Source: an uncultured Muribaculaceae bacterium (GTDB lineage Bacteria > Bacteroidota > Bacteroidia > Bacteroidales > Muribaculaceae). From it: a stretch of DNA of 64,000 bases. Location of the stretch: positions 1 to 64,000 of the forward strand of contig CAMWJS010000010.1 of assembly GCA_947174635.1 (NCBI GenBank), written 5' to 3'. Position numbers and translations under genes: made by a program. Shown here one piece after another: positions 29,691-38,385 of the stretch (position 1 is its first letter; every line of letters begins with the position of its first letter). The notes below the pieces were generated by a model, which searched no databases, had not been told where the DNA came from, and was given only the letters and a program-made list of their open reading frames with translations.

Positions 29691-30274
29691 GGCATCTCAA
29701 CATCATATTATGCACACCATCAGTCATTGAATTCAACGGACTGTGCAGCGTGTTGCGCAACATCAGAGAGATGTCAATTAGTTTCCGCAGCATTACCCCT
29801 GCCGCATTGGCACATGACTTCATGTCGCTGCCGGTAAACGCGGACATTCTTATATGCGACCCGGTAGCAGTGTCCTCCACTACCCTGCATGACATAAAAA
29901 AAATTCTTCCCAAGATAAAAATCATACTGCTATATCACACAGCGTTACCACAAAGCTATGTAAAAGAATTTGATGCCGCCATCTCAATCTACGACACCGA
30001 AGCAACTATCGTACAGTCCGTGACATCTCTATTTGCCGCCAATAAAAAATCAGGCACTGCCTCCGAGATAACGCAACGGGAGAAAGAAGTTATAATCGGA
30101 GTCGTCAAAGGTCTATCCAACAAAGAGATAGCCGCGCAAATCAATGTTTCGGTAAATACGGTAATGACACATCGCCGCAACATTGCCGCCAAACTTGAGA
30201 TACACTCCGCAGCCGGTCTGACAGTATACGCCCTGATGAGTAATCTGATTACTCTCGACGAACTGTCGGAATAA
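29687..30274 (+). CDS. LuxR-family regulator with degenerate receiver-like N-terminus
   Basis: C-terminal ITQREKEVIIGVVKGLSNKEIAAQINVSVNTVMTHRRNIAAKLEI; ATGA overlap with the hemerythrin gene. Confidence 0.88.
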   Translation: MRHLNIILCTPSVIEFNGLCSVLRNIREMSISFRSITPAALAHDFMSLPVNADILICDPVAVSSTTLHDIKKILPKIKIILLYHTALPQSYVKEFDAAISIYDTEATIVQSVTSLFAANKKSGTASEITQREKEVIIGVVKGLSNKEIAAQINVSVNTVMTHRRNIAAKLEIHSAAGLTVYALMSNLITLDELSE

Positions 30275-30279
30275 TCTTT

Positions 30280-30318
30280 GTATCCGTCCGAAAAAGGCCG
30301 ACTTTTTCGGACGGATAC
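30280..30318. repeat. Dispersed hairpin repeat, copy 2 (GTATCCGTCCGAAAAAG-GCCGA-CTTTTTCGGACGGATAC)
   Basis: 17-bp perfect stem; same as copy 1 at 16938-16978 but inverted. Confidence 0.8.
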
Positions 30319-30573
30319 TCCTGAAATACAGCGAATGGTTGATGCTCAACTTGACAAGTGGTTCCCGGAATACACGGATTATGAAATGATTTAATGTCAA
30401 ACAAAAATTAGTTCTGGATTAAATCTTTATTTTTAGAAATATCCACTCTCATTCACTCTCTGGAGTAATTGTTGCAGGTTGTGACAAATGTTTATATTTG
30501 TGATATGAGATTGTCGGTTATTTTTCATTTATAAATTCACACACTACAAACTTAAATAATACTCTATTCCGAT

Positions 30574-31116
30574 ATGCATCACGAAATCACGATGAAATGG
30601 ACTAAATATGTAACGGGAACAGTCAAAGGCACCATTTTTGAGGGGGCACTCTGGGTTAAACAGTTCGTTCTGTGTGAGACGCCGCTCGAAGCTGCCAAAC
30701 TGTTCAACACTATCTTCAAAGACCAATGGAGTATGTCGACATTTGAAATCCCCCATATAAAAGAACTGCAAGCGACAAGTTGGAGGGAACGCTATGCCAT
30801 GATGAAGCTGTTTAGCGATGGCGCTCATCTGCAGATATTACTATTTATGACAAAAAAGCTACAGGAAGGGCTTGGCCCCAACCGTTTCAGAACAGGCATT
30901 ATTAGAGCTTATGACGAATGGATAGAATTTAGACCTCAGTTCACAATGCATGGCAACATTGCCGTTCTCTCGAAATGGCCTTCCGATGGTCCTAATAATG
31001 ACTACGACTGTGTATTCAGAGTCTATTCTCCTGAGGGGAAACCGCTCACTTGCTGGGATAACGGAGATAATCCGGTTGATACCAGTGGCTATTATGACCT
31101 GATAACAGATTTCTAA
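30574..31116 (+). CDS. Hypothetical protein
   Basis: Intact 180-aa ORF in an otherwise empty interval; start could be the internal ATG 18 nt downstream. Confidence 0.55.
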   Translation: MHHEITMKWTKYVTGTVKGTIFEGALWVKQFVLCETPLEAAKLFNTIFKDQWSMSTFEIPHIKELQATSWRERYAMMKLFSDGAHLQILLFMTKKLQEGLGPNRFRTGIIRAYDEWIEFRPQFTMHGNIAVLSKWPSDGPNNDYDCVFRVYSPEGKPLTCWDNGDNPVDTSGYYDLITDF

Positions 31117-31125
31117 GAATCGGGG

Positions 31126-31743
31126 TCAGATAGAGGAGAGGAATTCGTGGCGGAGGGTCGGGTCGGTGGCGAAGATGCCGTTGTAGTCGAGTGTGGTGGT
31201 GACGGATTGCTGTTTTTCCACGCCGCGCATTTTCATACACAGGTGTTCGGCAGTGCAACGGGCTATTACTCCTTTGGCGGATAGGATTTTCTGCAATTCG
31301 GCGCAGACCTGCTCGGTAAGGCGTTCCTGCACTTGCAGACGACGGGCGAACATATCGACTATACGGGCCACTTTGCTCAAGCCGATTATCTTGCCGTCAG
31401 GAATGTATCCAATCGAGATTATGCCGAAAAATGGAAGGATATGGTGCTCGCAGAATGAGTAGAACTCGATGTCCCGCACTATAATCATACGCGAACCTTC
31501 ATGCGTAAATACAGCTCCGTTGACTATTTCGGATGTTGATTTGCGATAACCTCCGGCTGCAAACAGGAGTGCTTTGGCGGCTCTGACCGGAGTCTTGACA
31601 AGTCCTTCTCGGGTGGGGTCCTCTCCTATCAGTCTGATTATAGCTTCATAGTGTGCGGCAATCTGCTCCACCACGCTGTCATCGGCAACGCTGTTGCCGG
31701 CAGAATTTTCTATATCCATTTTATCAAGCGTGTCCTTGACCAT
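31126..31743 (-). CDS. folE: GTP cyclohydrolase I
   Basis: EDPTREGLVKTPVRAAKAL, FYSFCEHHILPFFG, GLSKVARIVDMFARRLQVQERLTEQ. Confidence 0.95.
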   Translation of the reverse strand: MVKDTLDKMDIENSAGNSVADDSVVEQIAAHYEAIIRLIGEDPTREGLVKTPVRAAKALLFAAGGYRKSTSEIVNGAVFTHEGSRMIIVRDIEFYSFCEHHILPFFGIISIGYIPDGKIIGLSKVARIVDMFARRLQVQERLTEQVCAELQKILSAKGVIARCTAEHLCMKMRGVEKQQSVTTTLDYNGIFATDPTLRHEFLSSI

Positions 31744-31814
31744 CTGATAAATATTTCAGTTTATTAAATTATGCATCCGGCTATGTCGCTACAGCCGGTA
31801 CATTACGCCTATAA

Positions 31815-32327
31815 TCAGTCGACTGCGTTTATACGGTCGCGTACGACAGTTATTTCAGCCTTATAGGCAGGAAAGGCTTTTTTCAATTCGGCTGCGAGTT
31901 CTTCGGCATCAGCCTTGGATCGACAGTCTCCCACGCGAAGCCTCCAATATGGAGAATCGTAAATCACATAGGTTGAGAGTTCAGGGTATGCGCCCAATAT
32001 GGCGCGTTCTTTTGCTCTCGCTTCGTTTTTGGCTGTACGGGCGTTGTTGTCAGAATAAATCTGCACCCTGTAGCCTCCCATTTTTTTCACCCGTCGGGTC
32101 TTGTGCAGCGCACCTTCGGCAGGCAGGCTGTCGCTGTCGGCCACCGCTTTGCGAAGTCTGAGTTCAAGTGCCTCGGGATGCGTCACTGTGATTACGCCAG
32201 ACTTGTTGATAATGGAGGTAATAGTCGTGTCGCATGAGACATTTGCGGCAGAAGTCTGCGCTGATACGGATGCTGCACACATCGCCAGGGCTGAGCCCAT
32301 CGTCAATCGACTGAAAAACTTCATCAT
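31815..32327 (-). CDS. SPOR-domain secreted protein
   Basis: Signal peptide; GGYRVQIYSDNNARTAKNEA...YWRLRVGDCRSKADAEELAAELKKAFP SPOR repeat. Confidence 0.8.
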   Translation of the reverse strand: MMKFFSRLTMGSALAMCAASVSAQTSAANVSCDTTITSIINKSGVITVTHPEALELRLRKAVADSDSLPAEGALHKTRRVKKMGGYRVQIYSDNNARTAKNEARAKERAILGAYPELSTYVIYDSPYWRLRVGDCRSKADAEELAAELKKAFPAYKAEITVVRDRINAVD

Positions 32328-32388
32328 ATTATACAGTGGTGAGAGTGAAACAATGGAGTTGAGATGTAAGTATTAAGGATAGTAAAAC

Positions 32389-32453
32389 ATGTTGGCGTCA
32401 ATTTATGTCATGACGCCAACATGACTATGTGATTGTCTGAAGCTATGCTTCAG
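32389..32453. terminator. Two adjacent hairpins between tpiA and the SPOR gene
   Basis: ATGTTGGCGTCA...TGACGCCAACAT (32389-32422); CTGAAGC-TAT-GCTTCAG (32437-32453). Confidence 0.6.
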
Positions 32454-32470
32454 TTTTATTTTTCTATTAA

Positions 32471-33226
32471 TTAGAAAGCCTTGACGATACCCATGAATGA
32501 CTCGGCATCGAGTGATGCGCCACCGATGAGACCACCGTCAACGTTGGGTTTTGCGAAGAGCTGGGGTGCATTGCTCGGCTTGCAGCTGCCGCCATAGAGG
32601 ATTGAGGTGTTTTCAGCCACTTCGTTGCCGTATTTGTCGGCGATGACTTTGCGGATGAATGCGTGCATTTCCTCAGCCTGGTCGTCGGTTGCAGTCTTGC
32701 CGGTACCGATAGCCCATACGGGTTCGTAAGCGAGGATGAGTTTTGAGAAGTCCTCTGCGCTCATGCCGAAAAGTGCGTCTTCAATCTGTTTCTTCACAAC
32801 TTCGAGATAAGAGCCGTTCTCACGTTCTTCGAGCACTTCGCCGATACAGAAGATGGGAGTAAGATTGTTCTCAAGTGCAAGAGCTACTTTCTCTTTGAGG
32901 ATTTCAGAAGTCTCACCGTAATACTGACGACGCTCAGAGTGGCCGAGAATTACGTAGGTAGCGCCTGTAGAGGCAACCATAGCGGCAGAAACTTCGCCGG
33001 TGTAGGCGCCTGATTTGTGGTCAGCGCAGTTTTCAGCACCCAGACCGAGTTTGGCGGGGTCAATCACTGCATTGACAGATGCAAGGTGAGTGAAAGGAAC
33101 GGCGATGATTACGTCGCAGTTGGGGGTAAAACCTTTGAGGGCTTCGTTGACATCTTTTGCAAGACCAACACCTTCGGCAAGCGTGGTATTCATTTTCCAG
33201 TTGCCTGCTACAATGTTCTTTCTCAT
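32471..33226 (-). CDS. tpiA: Triose-phosphate isomerase
   Basis: [46 protein letters not shown]. Confidence 0.97.
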   Translation of the reverse strand: MRKNIVAGNWKMNTTLAEGVGLAKDVNEALKGFTPNCDVIIAVPFTHLASVNAVIDPAKLGLGAENCADHKSGAYTGEVSAAMVASTGATYVILGHSERRQYYGETSEILKEKVALALENNLTPIFCIGEVLEERENGSYLEVVKKQIEDALFGMSAEDFSKLILAYEPVWAIGTGKTATDDQAEEMHAFIRKVIADKYGNEVAENTSILYGGSCKPSNAPQLFAKPNVDGGLIGGASLDAESFMGIVKAF

Positions 33227-33260
33227 TTTTTTATATTTTATTTATGAATGTTTGACAATT

Positions 33261-34670
33261 CTATTCCACATCATGATTTCCGTCAGCCTTTACGGGGGCG
33301 TCGGGATTGTCACCGATGGCGGGGACGTTCTCTTTTTCCGACTGCAAAGTTAATTGTTTTTTTTGTTTTTCGGGCAATAATCGCAGTATGAATTCCTGTG
33401 TTATGGCTATAATGAGCAAAAGAGCTGCTGCCACTGCCGTGATGACATATAAATTATTGCGGTCATTGATTTCAATCTCCTCGACCGAAAGCGTTCCTGT
33501 GCCGAGCGCATCGACAATAGAGAAGTCAAAGGCCGAAAGCGACCGCTTCCACTTGATAATGCCGTCACGCAGGTAAACCATCGACATGCTTCCTCGTGCA
33601 AGCTGTTTTAGAGAAGTGTCCTCTGCGATATAACAGGGATAATCAGCCATCGACATATCAACCCACCTTTCTATCCCTTCGGGACTGGCGGCAAGTAGAG
33701 CTATCATGGAGCCACCGCTCCGGGTTATAGCCTTATCAAATTCGTTGATTGCATACGTATATGCGATATCGACTCTGTTTGATTCCGGAATGACAAGGAC
33801 AAGCATTTCACCTTCATCATCAAGGACAAATCCGGTAACATCTTCATTTTCCACATCATATATCGAGAAACCGGCCGATCGCTCAGCCTTTGCTGTTTCA
33901 TCTCGCCGGACAAACGTCCATGTAGAGTCCGGCAATTCGTCGATAGAAAAAGCCTTCTCTTCTCCATCTCGCTGATAAATCATGCTTATATGCTCTGTGT
34001 CATCGTCATTGTCACTGTCAGCCGAGAGTGCATCGTACAGACTGCTTCCAACAGGATACGGCCGGAAATCGGCCATCGGCTGAATATTGTATCCGTAGAG
34101 ACTCACTATAATGGTGTAAAAGAGCAATACCAGGACTACGGCCCACTGTATGGCGGGACGATATACTCCACGACGCAGCCTGCTGTTGAACCGGCACAGA
34201 TAGGTCAACGCCAAAACAATAGCGACATTTTTCCAGAATGTGGCGGCATTGGATATCTTCCACATCTCTCCGAAGCAACCGCAATCGTCGACCGGCTGCG
34301 CTATCCATATATAAGCCGTCAGCGGGAGCATAAACACCATAGAGAGCATGAGCATCCACGGCGCCATGCGTTTGAAACAGCCCGTCATCAACAAAAAGCC
34401 GAACACAAATTCATAGACCGACAGGGCGATTGCCACAACAAGAGTGATGGTACGCGGCTCTGTCATGCCCCATACTGCCAGATAATCCTCTATCTTGAAG
34501 ATGAAACCCCACGGGTCGACTGCTTTTGAAAAACCGGATACAACGAACAATGCGCCAATGACAATGCGTAGCGCCATCACGACACCGGGACAATAAAATC
34601 TGTCAGGAATGAGAGCCTTTTTCGGCTTCCTGACAGTTTTGTTTTCACGAACCGGAGTCTGTTCAGTCAT
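33261..34670 (-). CDS. DoxX/MauE-type membrane protein (BT_3928-like)
   Basis: N-terminal DoxX-like TM domain with DDCGCFGEMW; C-terminal TM; located between tpiA and DUF1599. Confidence 0.75.
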   Translation of the reverse strand: MTEQTPVRENKTVRKPKKALIPDRFYCPGVVMALRIVIGALFVVSGFSKAVDPWGFIFKIEDYLAVWGMTEPRTITLVVAIALSVYEFVFGFLLMTGCFKRMAPWMLMLSMVFMLPLTAYIWIAQPVDDCGCFGEMWKISNAATFWKNVAIVLALTYLCRFNSRLRRGVYRPAIQWAVVLVLLFYTIIVSLYGYNIQPMADFRPYPVGSSLYDALSADSDNDDDTEHISMIYQRDGEEKAFSIDELPDSTWTFVRRDETAKAERSAGFSIYDVENEDVTGFVLDDEGEMLVLVIPESNRVDIAYTYAINEFDKAITRSGGSMIALLAASPEGIERWVDMSMADYPCYIAEDTSLKQLARGSMSMVYLRDGIIKWKRSLSAFDFSIVDALGTGTLSVEEIEINDRNNLYVITAVAAALLLIIAITQEFILRLLPEKQKKQLTLQSEKENVPAIGDNPDAPVKADGNHDVE

Positions 34671-35221
34671 CGTTCAGACGTTTCATCTGCGGTGAGTTTT
34701 ATTATTCCGAACACCGCATAATTGATAATATCCATATAATTGGCATCGATGCCTTCAGACACGTTTGTCTGCCCGTTGTTATCCTCGATTTCTTTAGTAC
34801 GCATAAGCTTGGTAAGAATGAGGTCGGTGTATGACGACACTCTCATAAGCCTCCAGGCCTCGTCATAGTCGTGGTTTTTGGCAAGCATAAGAGTTCTTGT
34901 TGCAGCCATGTGGCTATCGTAGAGCGCAAGCGCCTCGTCGGAGGTAAGGTCTTTGGCGTCGGAGTATCCTTTTTCAAGTTGAATCAGTCCGATTATACCA
35001 TAGTTGACCATTGCTATAAATTCGGGCAAAATGCCCTCGCCTACCCACGACTCGCCTTTCACTTCAAGCGAGCGAACGCGGTTGGCCTTGATAAATATCT
35101 GGTCGGTGATTGACTGCGGGCGCATGAGCCTCCACGATGGGCCGTAGTCCTTGAGCTTGGCGGCAAAAATATCACGACAACGCGCTATGGCATTGTCAAA
35201 CTGCAATTCTGTATTCGGCAT
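34667..35221 (-). CDS. DUF1599-type protein
   Basis: Duplicated motif (KLKDYGPSWRLMRPQSITDQI / KNHDYDEAWRLMRVSSYTDLI). Confidence 0.8.
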   Translation of the reverse strand: MPNTELQFDNAIARCRDIFAAKLKDYGPSWRLMRPQSITDQIFIKANRVRSLEVKGESWVGEGILPEFIAMVNYGIIGLIQLEKGYSDAKDLTSDEALALYDSHMAATRTLMLAKNHDYDEAWRLMRVSSYTDLILTKLMRTKEIEDNNGQTNVSEGIDANYMDIINYAVFGIIKLTADETSER

Positions 35222-35244
35222 TCTGTAATACTTAATATTTGATA

Positions 35245-36228
35245 TCAGGCATTATTTTTAAACATCTCTTTAATCGAGCCTATTGAACTCAACACGCCCG
35301 AAGCCTCGTAAGGGATGTATACGGTCTTGTTGTCCTTGCCCGAAACCATCTGGTTGAGAGTCTCGATATATTTGACTGCAAGAAGATATGTAGCGGGATC
35401 TGTCTTGGTAGTTGTTATCGCCTTTGCTATGCGTTCGATAGCCATAGCCTCAGCCTCGGCCTGCAACACTTTAGCCTTTGATTCGCCCTCGGCACGGAGT
35501 ATTTCTGACTGCTTGACAGCCTCAGCGGCATTAATGCGAGACTCTTTTTCACCCTCCGAGCGCAATATAAGCGATTTTTTCTCACCTTCGGCGTTAAGGA
35601 TTTCCGCACGACGGTTACGCTCTGCCTGCATCTGTTTTTCCATCGCCTCGCGGACACTCTCCGGAGGTGTGATATCCTGAAGCTCGACGCGGTTGACTTT
35701 AACGCCCCACTTGTTGGTGGCATCGTCGAGTATGGCCTGCAGCTTGGAGTTGATAGTGTCGCGAGAGGTCAGTGTCTCGTCGAGTTCAAGCTCGCCGATG
35801 ACATTGCGCAGCGATGTCTGCGTAAGTTTCTCTATAGCGTTGGGAAGGTTATCGATTTCATAGACACTCTTCTTCGCGTCAACAATCTGGAAGTAGAGAA
35901 GGGCGTTGATTTCGGTGGTGACATTATCTTTTGTAATCACCTGCTGCGAGGGGAAATCATAGACCTGTTCGCGCAGGTCAATCACCTTGGTGGCATACAG
36001 GCGCGCAACGTAGCGTCCGGTTGGGAGGCGGTCCATGGTGCGCGTATAAATTGTCTTGGCCCGGTCTATAAAGGGTATTATAATATTAAGACCGGCAGGA
36101 AGCGTGCTGTGGTATTTGCCAAGGCGCTCGATTACGCGGGTCTCTGACTGAGGCACGACCTTTACTCCGGCCGAAATTACTGAAATCACTATCAGCACAA
36201 GAACTCCGATAAATATCAATGTTTCCAT
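35245..36228 (-). CDS. SPFH/Band 7 (stomatin/QmcA-like) protein
   Basis: N-terminal TM, VVPQSETRVIERLGKYHSTLPAGLNIIIPFID, QMQAERNRRAEILNAEGEK. Confidence 0.9.
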   Translation of the reverse strand: METLIFIGVLVLIVISVISAGVKVVPQSETRVIERLGKYHSTLPAGLNIIIPFIDRAKTIYTRTMDRLPTGRYVARLYATKVIDLREQVYDFPSQQVITKDNVTTEINALLYFQIVDAKKSVYEIDNLPNAIEKLTQTSLRNVIGELELDETLTSRDTINSKLQAILDDATNKWGVKVNRVELQDITPPESVREAMEKQMQAERNRRAEILNAEGEKKSLILRSEGEKESRINAAEAVKQSEILRAEGESKAKVLQAEAEAMAIERIAKAITTTKTDPATYLLAVKYIETLNQMVSGKDNKTVYIPYEASGVLSSIGSIKEMFKNNA

Positions 36229-36312
36229 ATATCTTTAAATTTTTAATTAATTTCGTTTAAGACACAAGTGACCGGGCTACAAAAATGTCTAAGCCCCCGA
36301 TTATAAAAAGTC

Positions 36313-36759
36313 TCAGTTTTTAGGTCTGACTTTTATAACGATACTCTCGTATGAGACGACCTCTACGCTGTCACCTTTCTGAATAGGACAATATTCAGCC
36401 TCTGCCTCGGCAAGCCAGTTGTCGCCATCGACCTTGACACGGCCCTGACGTCCGCCGGGATAAATCGGCTCGGTCACAATTCCCGTACGCCCGATGATTG
36501 CGTCCATATTGCTTCGCTCGTCGCGGCGGGTAGCTTTGTTGAGTTTATATTTGCGCACAACAGGCGACAGCACAAGGAATGCAACTACCGCGCCTGCACT
36601 TGCCACAACGAACTGCATCACGACTTCCGCTCCGACTGCTGCCGGTATCAACGCCAACACGCATCCGACAGCCAGGCACAATGCCGCAACCGTACCGGTA
36701 AAAACCTCTATCACAAGCATCACAATAGCGGAAATCAACCAAATAAGCCAAGGTGTCAT
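36313..36759 (-). CDS. NfeD family protein
   Basis: N-terminal TMs and C-terminal OB-like domain (GRTGIVTEPIYPGGRQGRVKVDGDNWLAEAEAEYCPIQKGDSVEVVSYESIVIKV). Confidence 0.88.
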   Translation of the reverse strand: MTPWLIWLISAIVMLVIEVFTGTVAALCLAVGCVLALIPAAVGAEVVMQFVVASAGAVVAFLVLSPVVRKYKLNKATRRDERSNMDAIIGRTGIVTEPIYPGGRQGRVKVDGDNWLAEAEAEYCPIQKGDSVEVVSYESIVIKVRPKN

Positions 36760-36884
36760 TTTTCGATATTTTAGTTGTTTGTTACAATAGACAAATATAA
36801 TTATTTAATTTAATTCCTGCAAGATGCATGATAAAATTGAACACCGCCAATATAGCGACAAAAAGCGACCAGCGATAAAAAGAG

Positions 36885-36923
36885 ACAGGCGAAACACGCC
36901 ATATAACTACGTGCTTCGCCTGT
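36885..36923. terminator. Hairpin terminator downstream of the TPR gene (minus strand)
   Basis: ACAGGCGAAACACG...CGTGCTTCGCCTGT, with T-rich runs on both sides. Confidence 0.65.
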
Positions 36924-36965
36924 ATTTTTATTTATTCTGTTGATTTCCGAGATAAGTCAGCCGGA

Positions 36966-38186
36966 TTAATACAGAGACTCGATGCGTTTGAGGTTCTCTT
37001 CATCCTGAAGATTGTAGTAGCAGTTGCGGAGAAGCGAGAGTGCATCGCCCATGTTGTCGGAGTCAAGCGAATAAGCTTTTTCGAGATACTGGGTAGCTTC
37101 ACGGAAGAGCGGATTTACCTCGTTGACACGACGTTCGTTGTACTGAGCTACGGGAAGAGCAGAGATTTCGTCATCAATGCGGAATGCCTTGTTGCAAAGC
37201 TGGCGTCCGTACTGCAGAAGTGCCTGGGCATTTTCAGGATTGAGTTCGATGGCACGCTTGTAGTTTTCTACTGCCTTATCGGGATTTTCCTGAGAGTCAT
37301 AGAGCACTCCGAGCACATAGTAGAGCTGACCGTTTGTCGGGTCGGCCTGAATATATTTTTCAAGCATCTCCTGTGCTTCGGCAAACTCTTTATTCGCAAT
37401 CTTATTGTTAATCATGTAGCCGATATAGCTGTTATCTTCGGCACCGTAGAGAGGATAGGCCTGCTCTGCGTAGTATGCCATTTTGGCAGCGTCATGATTG
37501 TTGTTGTAGGCCACGGCGATTGCGTAGTCGTAGATATTCTTCTTGTTATATCCTTTGGCGATAGCATTGTCGAATGCATTGAGAGCATTGTCAAACTGCT
37601 CGGCCTGCCATGCGGCAAGACCCATATTGTAATAGATATCGCTTGCTGTTGAGTCGGGCAACGCGTCGGGAGCATTTTCGCCGAGCACGGGATTGGAGGG
37701 AAGATTGATGTACATATCCCATGCCTTATAGGCAGCTGGGTAATCGGCTACCTGCCACAGATTGACAGCCGATATATTGAGATCTTTGTGGTGGCTCTTG
37801 ATGAGATTGACTGCGTCTTTTGAATACTTTGGCTTAATTTTACCTTTTTCGTTAGGTATCGAGTCGAGGGTCATAGCCTTGATAAGGTAGTCAAACGAGT
37901 CCATGAGCGCGTTGCCGATTACTTTGTCATCGACACCCTTGCCCATTTTTTTCATCACTTCCTGATTGTCGTAATAGTCCATGCCACCCTTTCCGGCCAC
38001 AAACCATACGTAAGGAAGGCCTGCAGTTTCTTCATTGGTAAAGGCAGGTTTAAGCTTGTCAAGCTTTTGGGGGTACTGGTCGACCGACGACTTTATTTCG
38101 CGCTCAACCTCTTTTACTAAAGAGTTCTGTGCTACGGCTGCAAGGCCGGCAAAAAGGCAAATGCCCAAAACGCTTATTTTTTTCAT
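36966..38186 (-). CDS. Tetratricopeptide repeat protein, secreted
   Basis: Signal peptide; TPR repeats (GQLYYVLGVLYDSQENPDKAVENYKRAIELNPENAQAL). Confidence 0.85.
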   Translation of the reverse strand: MKKISVLGICLFAGLAAVAQNSLVKEVEREIKSSVDQYPQKLDKLKPAFTNEETAGLPYVWFVAGKGGMDYYDNQEVMKKMGKGVDDKVIGNALMDSFDYLIKAMTLDSIPNEKGKIKPKYSKDAVNLIKSHHKDLNISAVNLWQVADYPAAYKAWDMYINLPSNPVLGENAPDALPDSTASDIYYNMGLAAWQAEQFDNALNAFDNAIAKGYNKKNIYDYAIAVAYNNNHDAAKMAYYAEQAYPLYGAEDNSYIGYMINNKIANKEFAEAQEMLEKYIQADPTNGQLYYVLGVLYDSQENPDKAVENYKRAIELNPENAQALLQYGRQLCNKAFRIDDEISALPVAQYNERRVNEVNPLFREATQYLEKAYSLDSDNMGDALSLLRNCYYNLQDEENLKRIESLY

Positions 38187-38385
38187 GACTTAAGTTTATG
38201 AATGTGAGTAATATTTGTTCAGAGAAATATCGCGGATGCGTTACGCAATAATTTTGATAAAGATAACCAACAAAAGTCTAATTACAAAATAAATAACATT
38301 TTTTTTGAAACGCGCACCGGCCTGCAACTGCCCATCAGAGCGGTCGTGCCGCCGGTGCACTTATTCTGTAACTATATTTTGCCAA

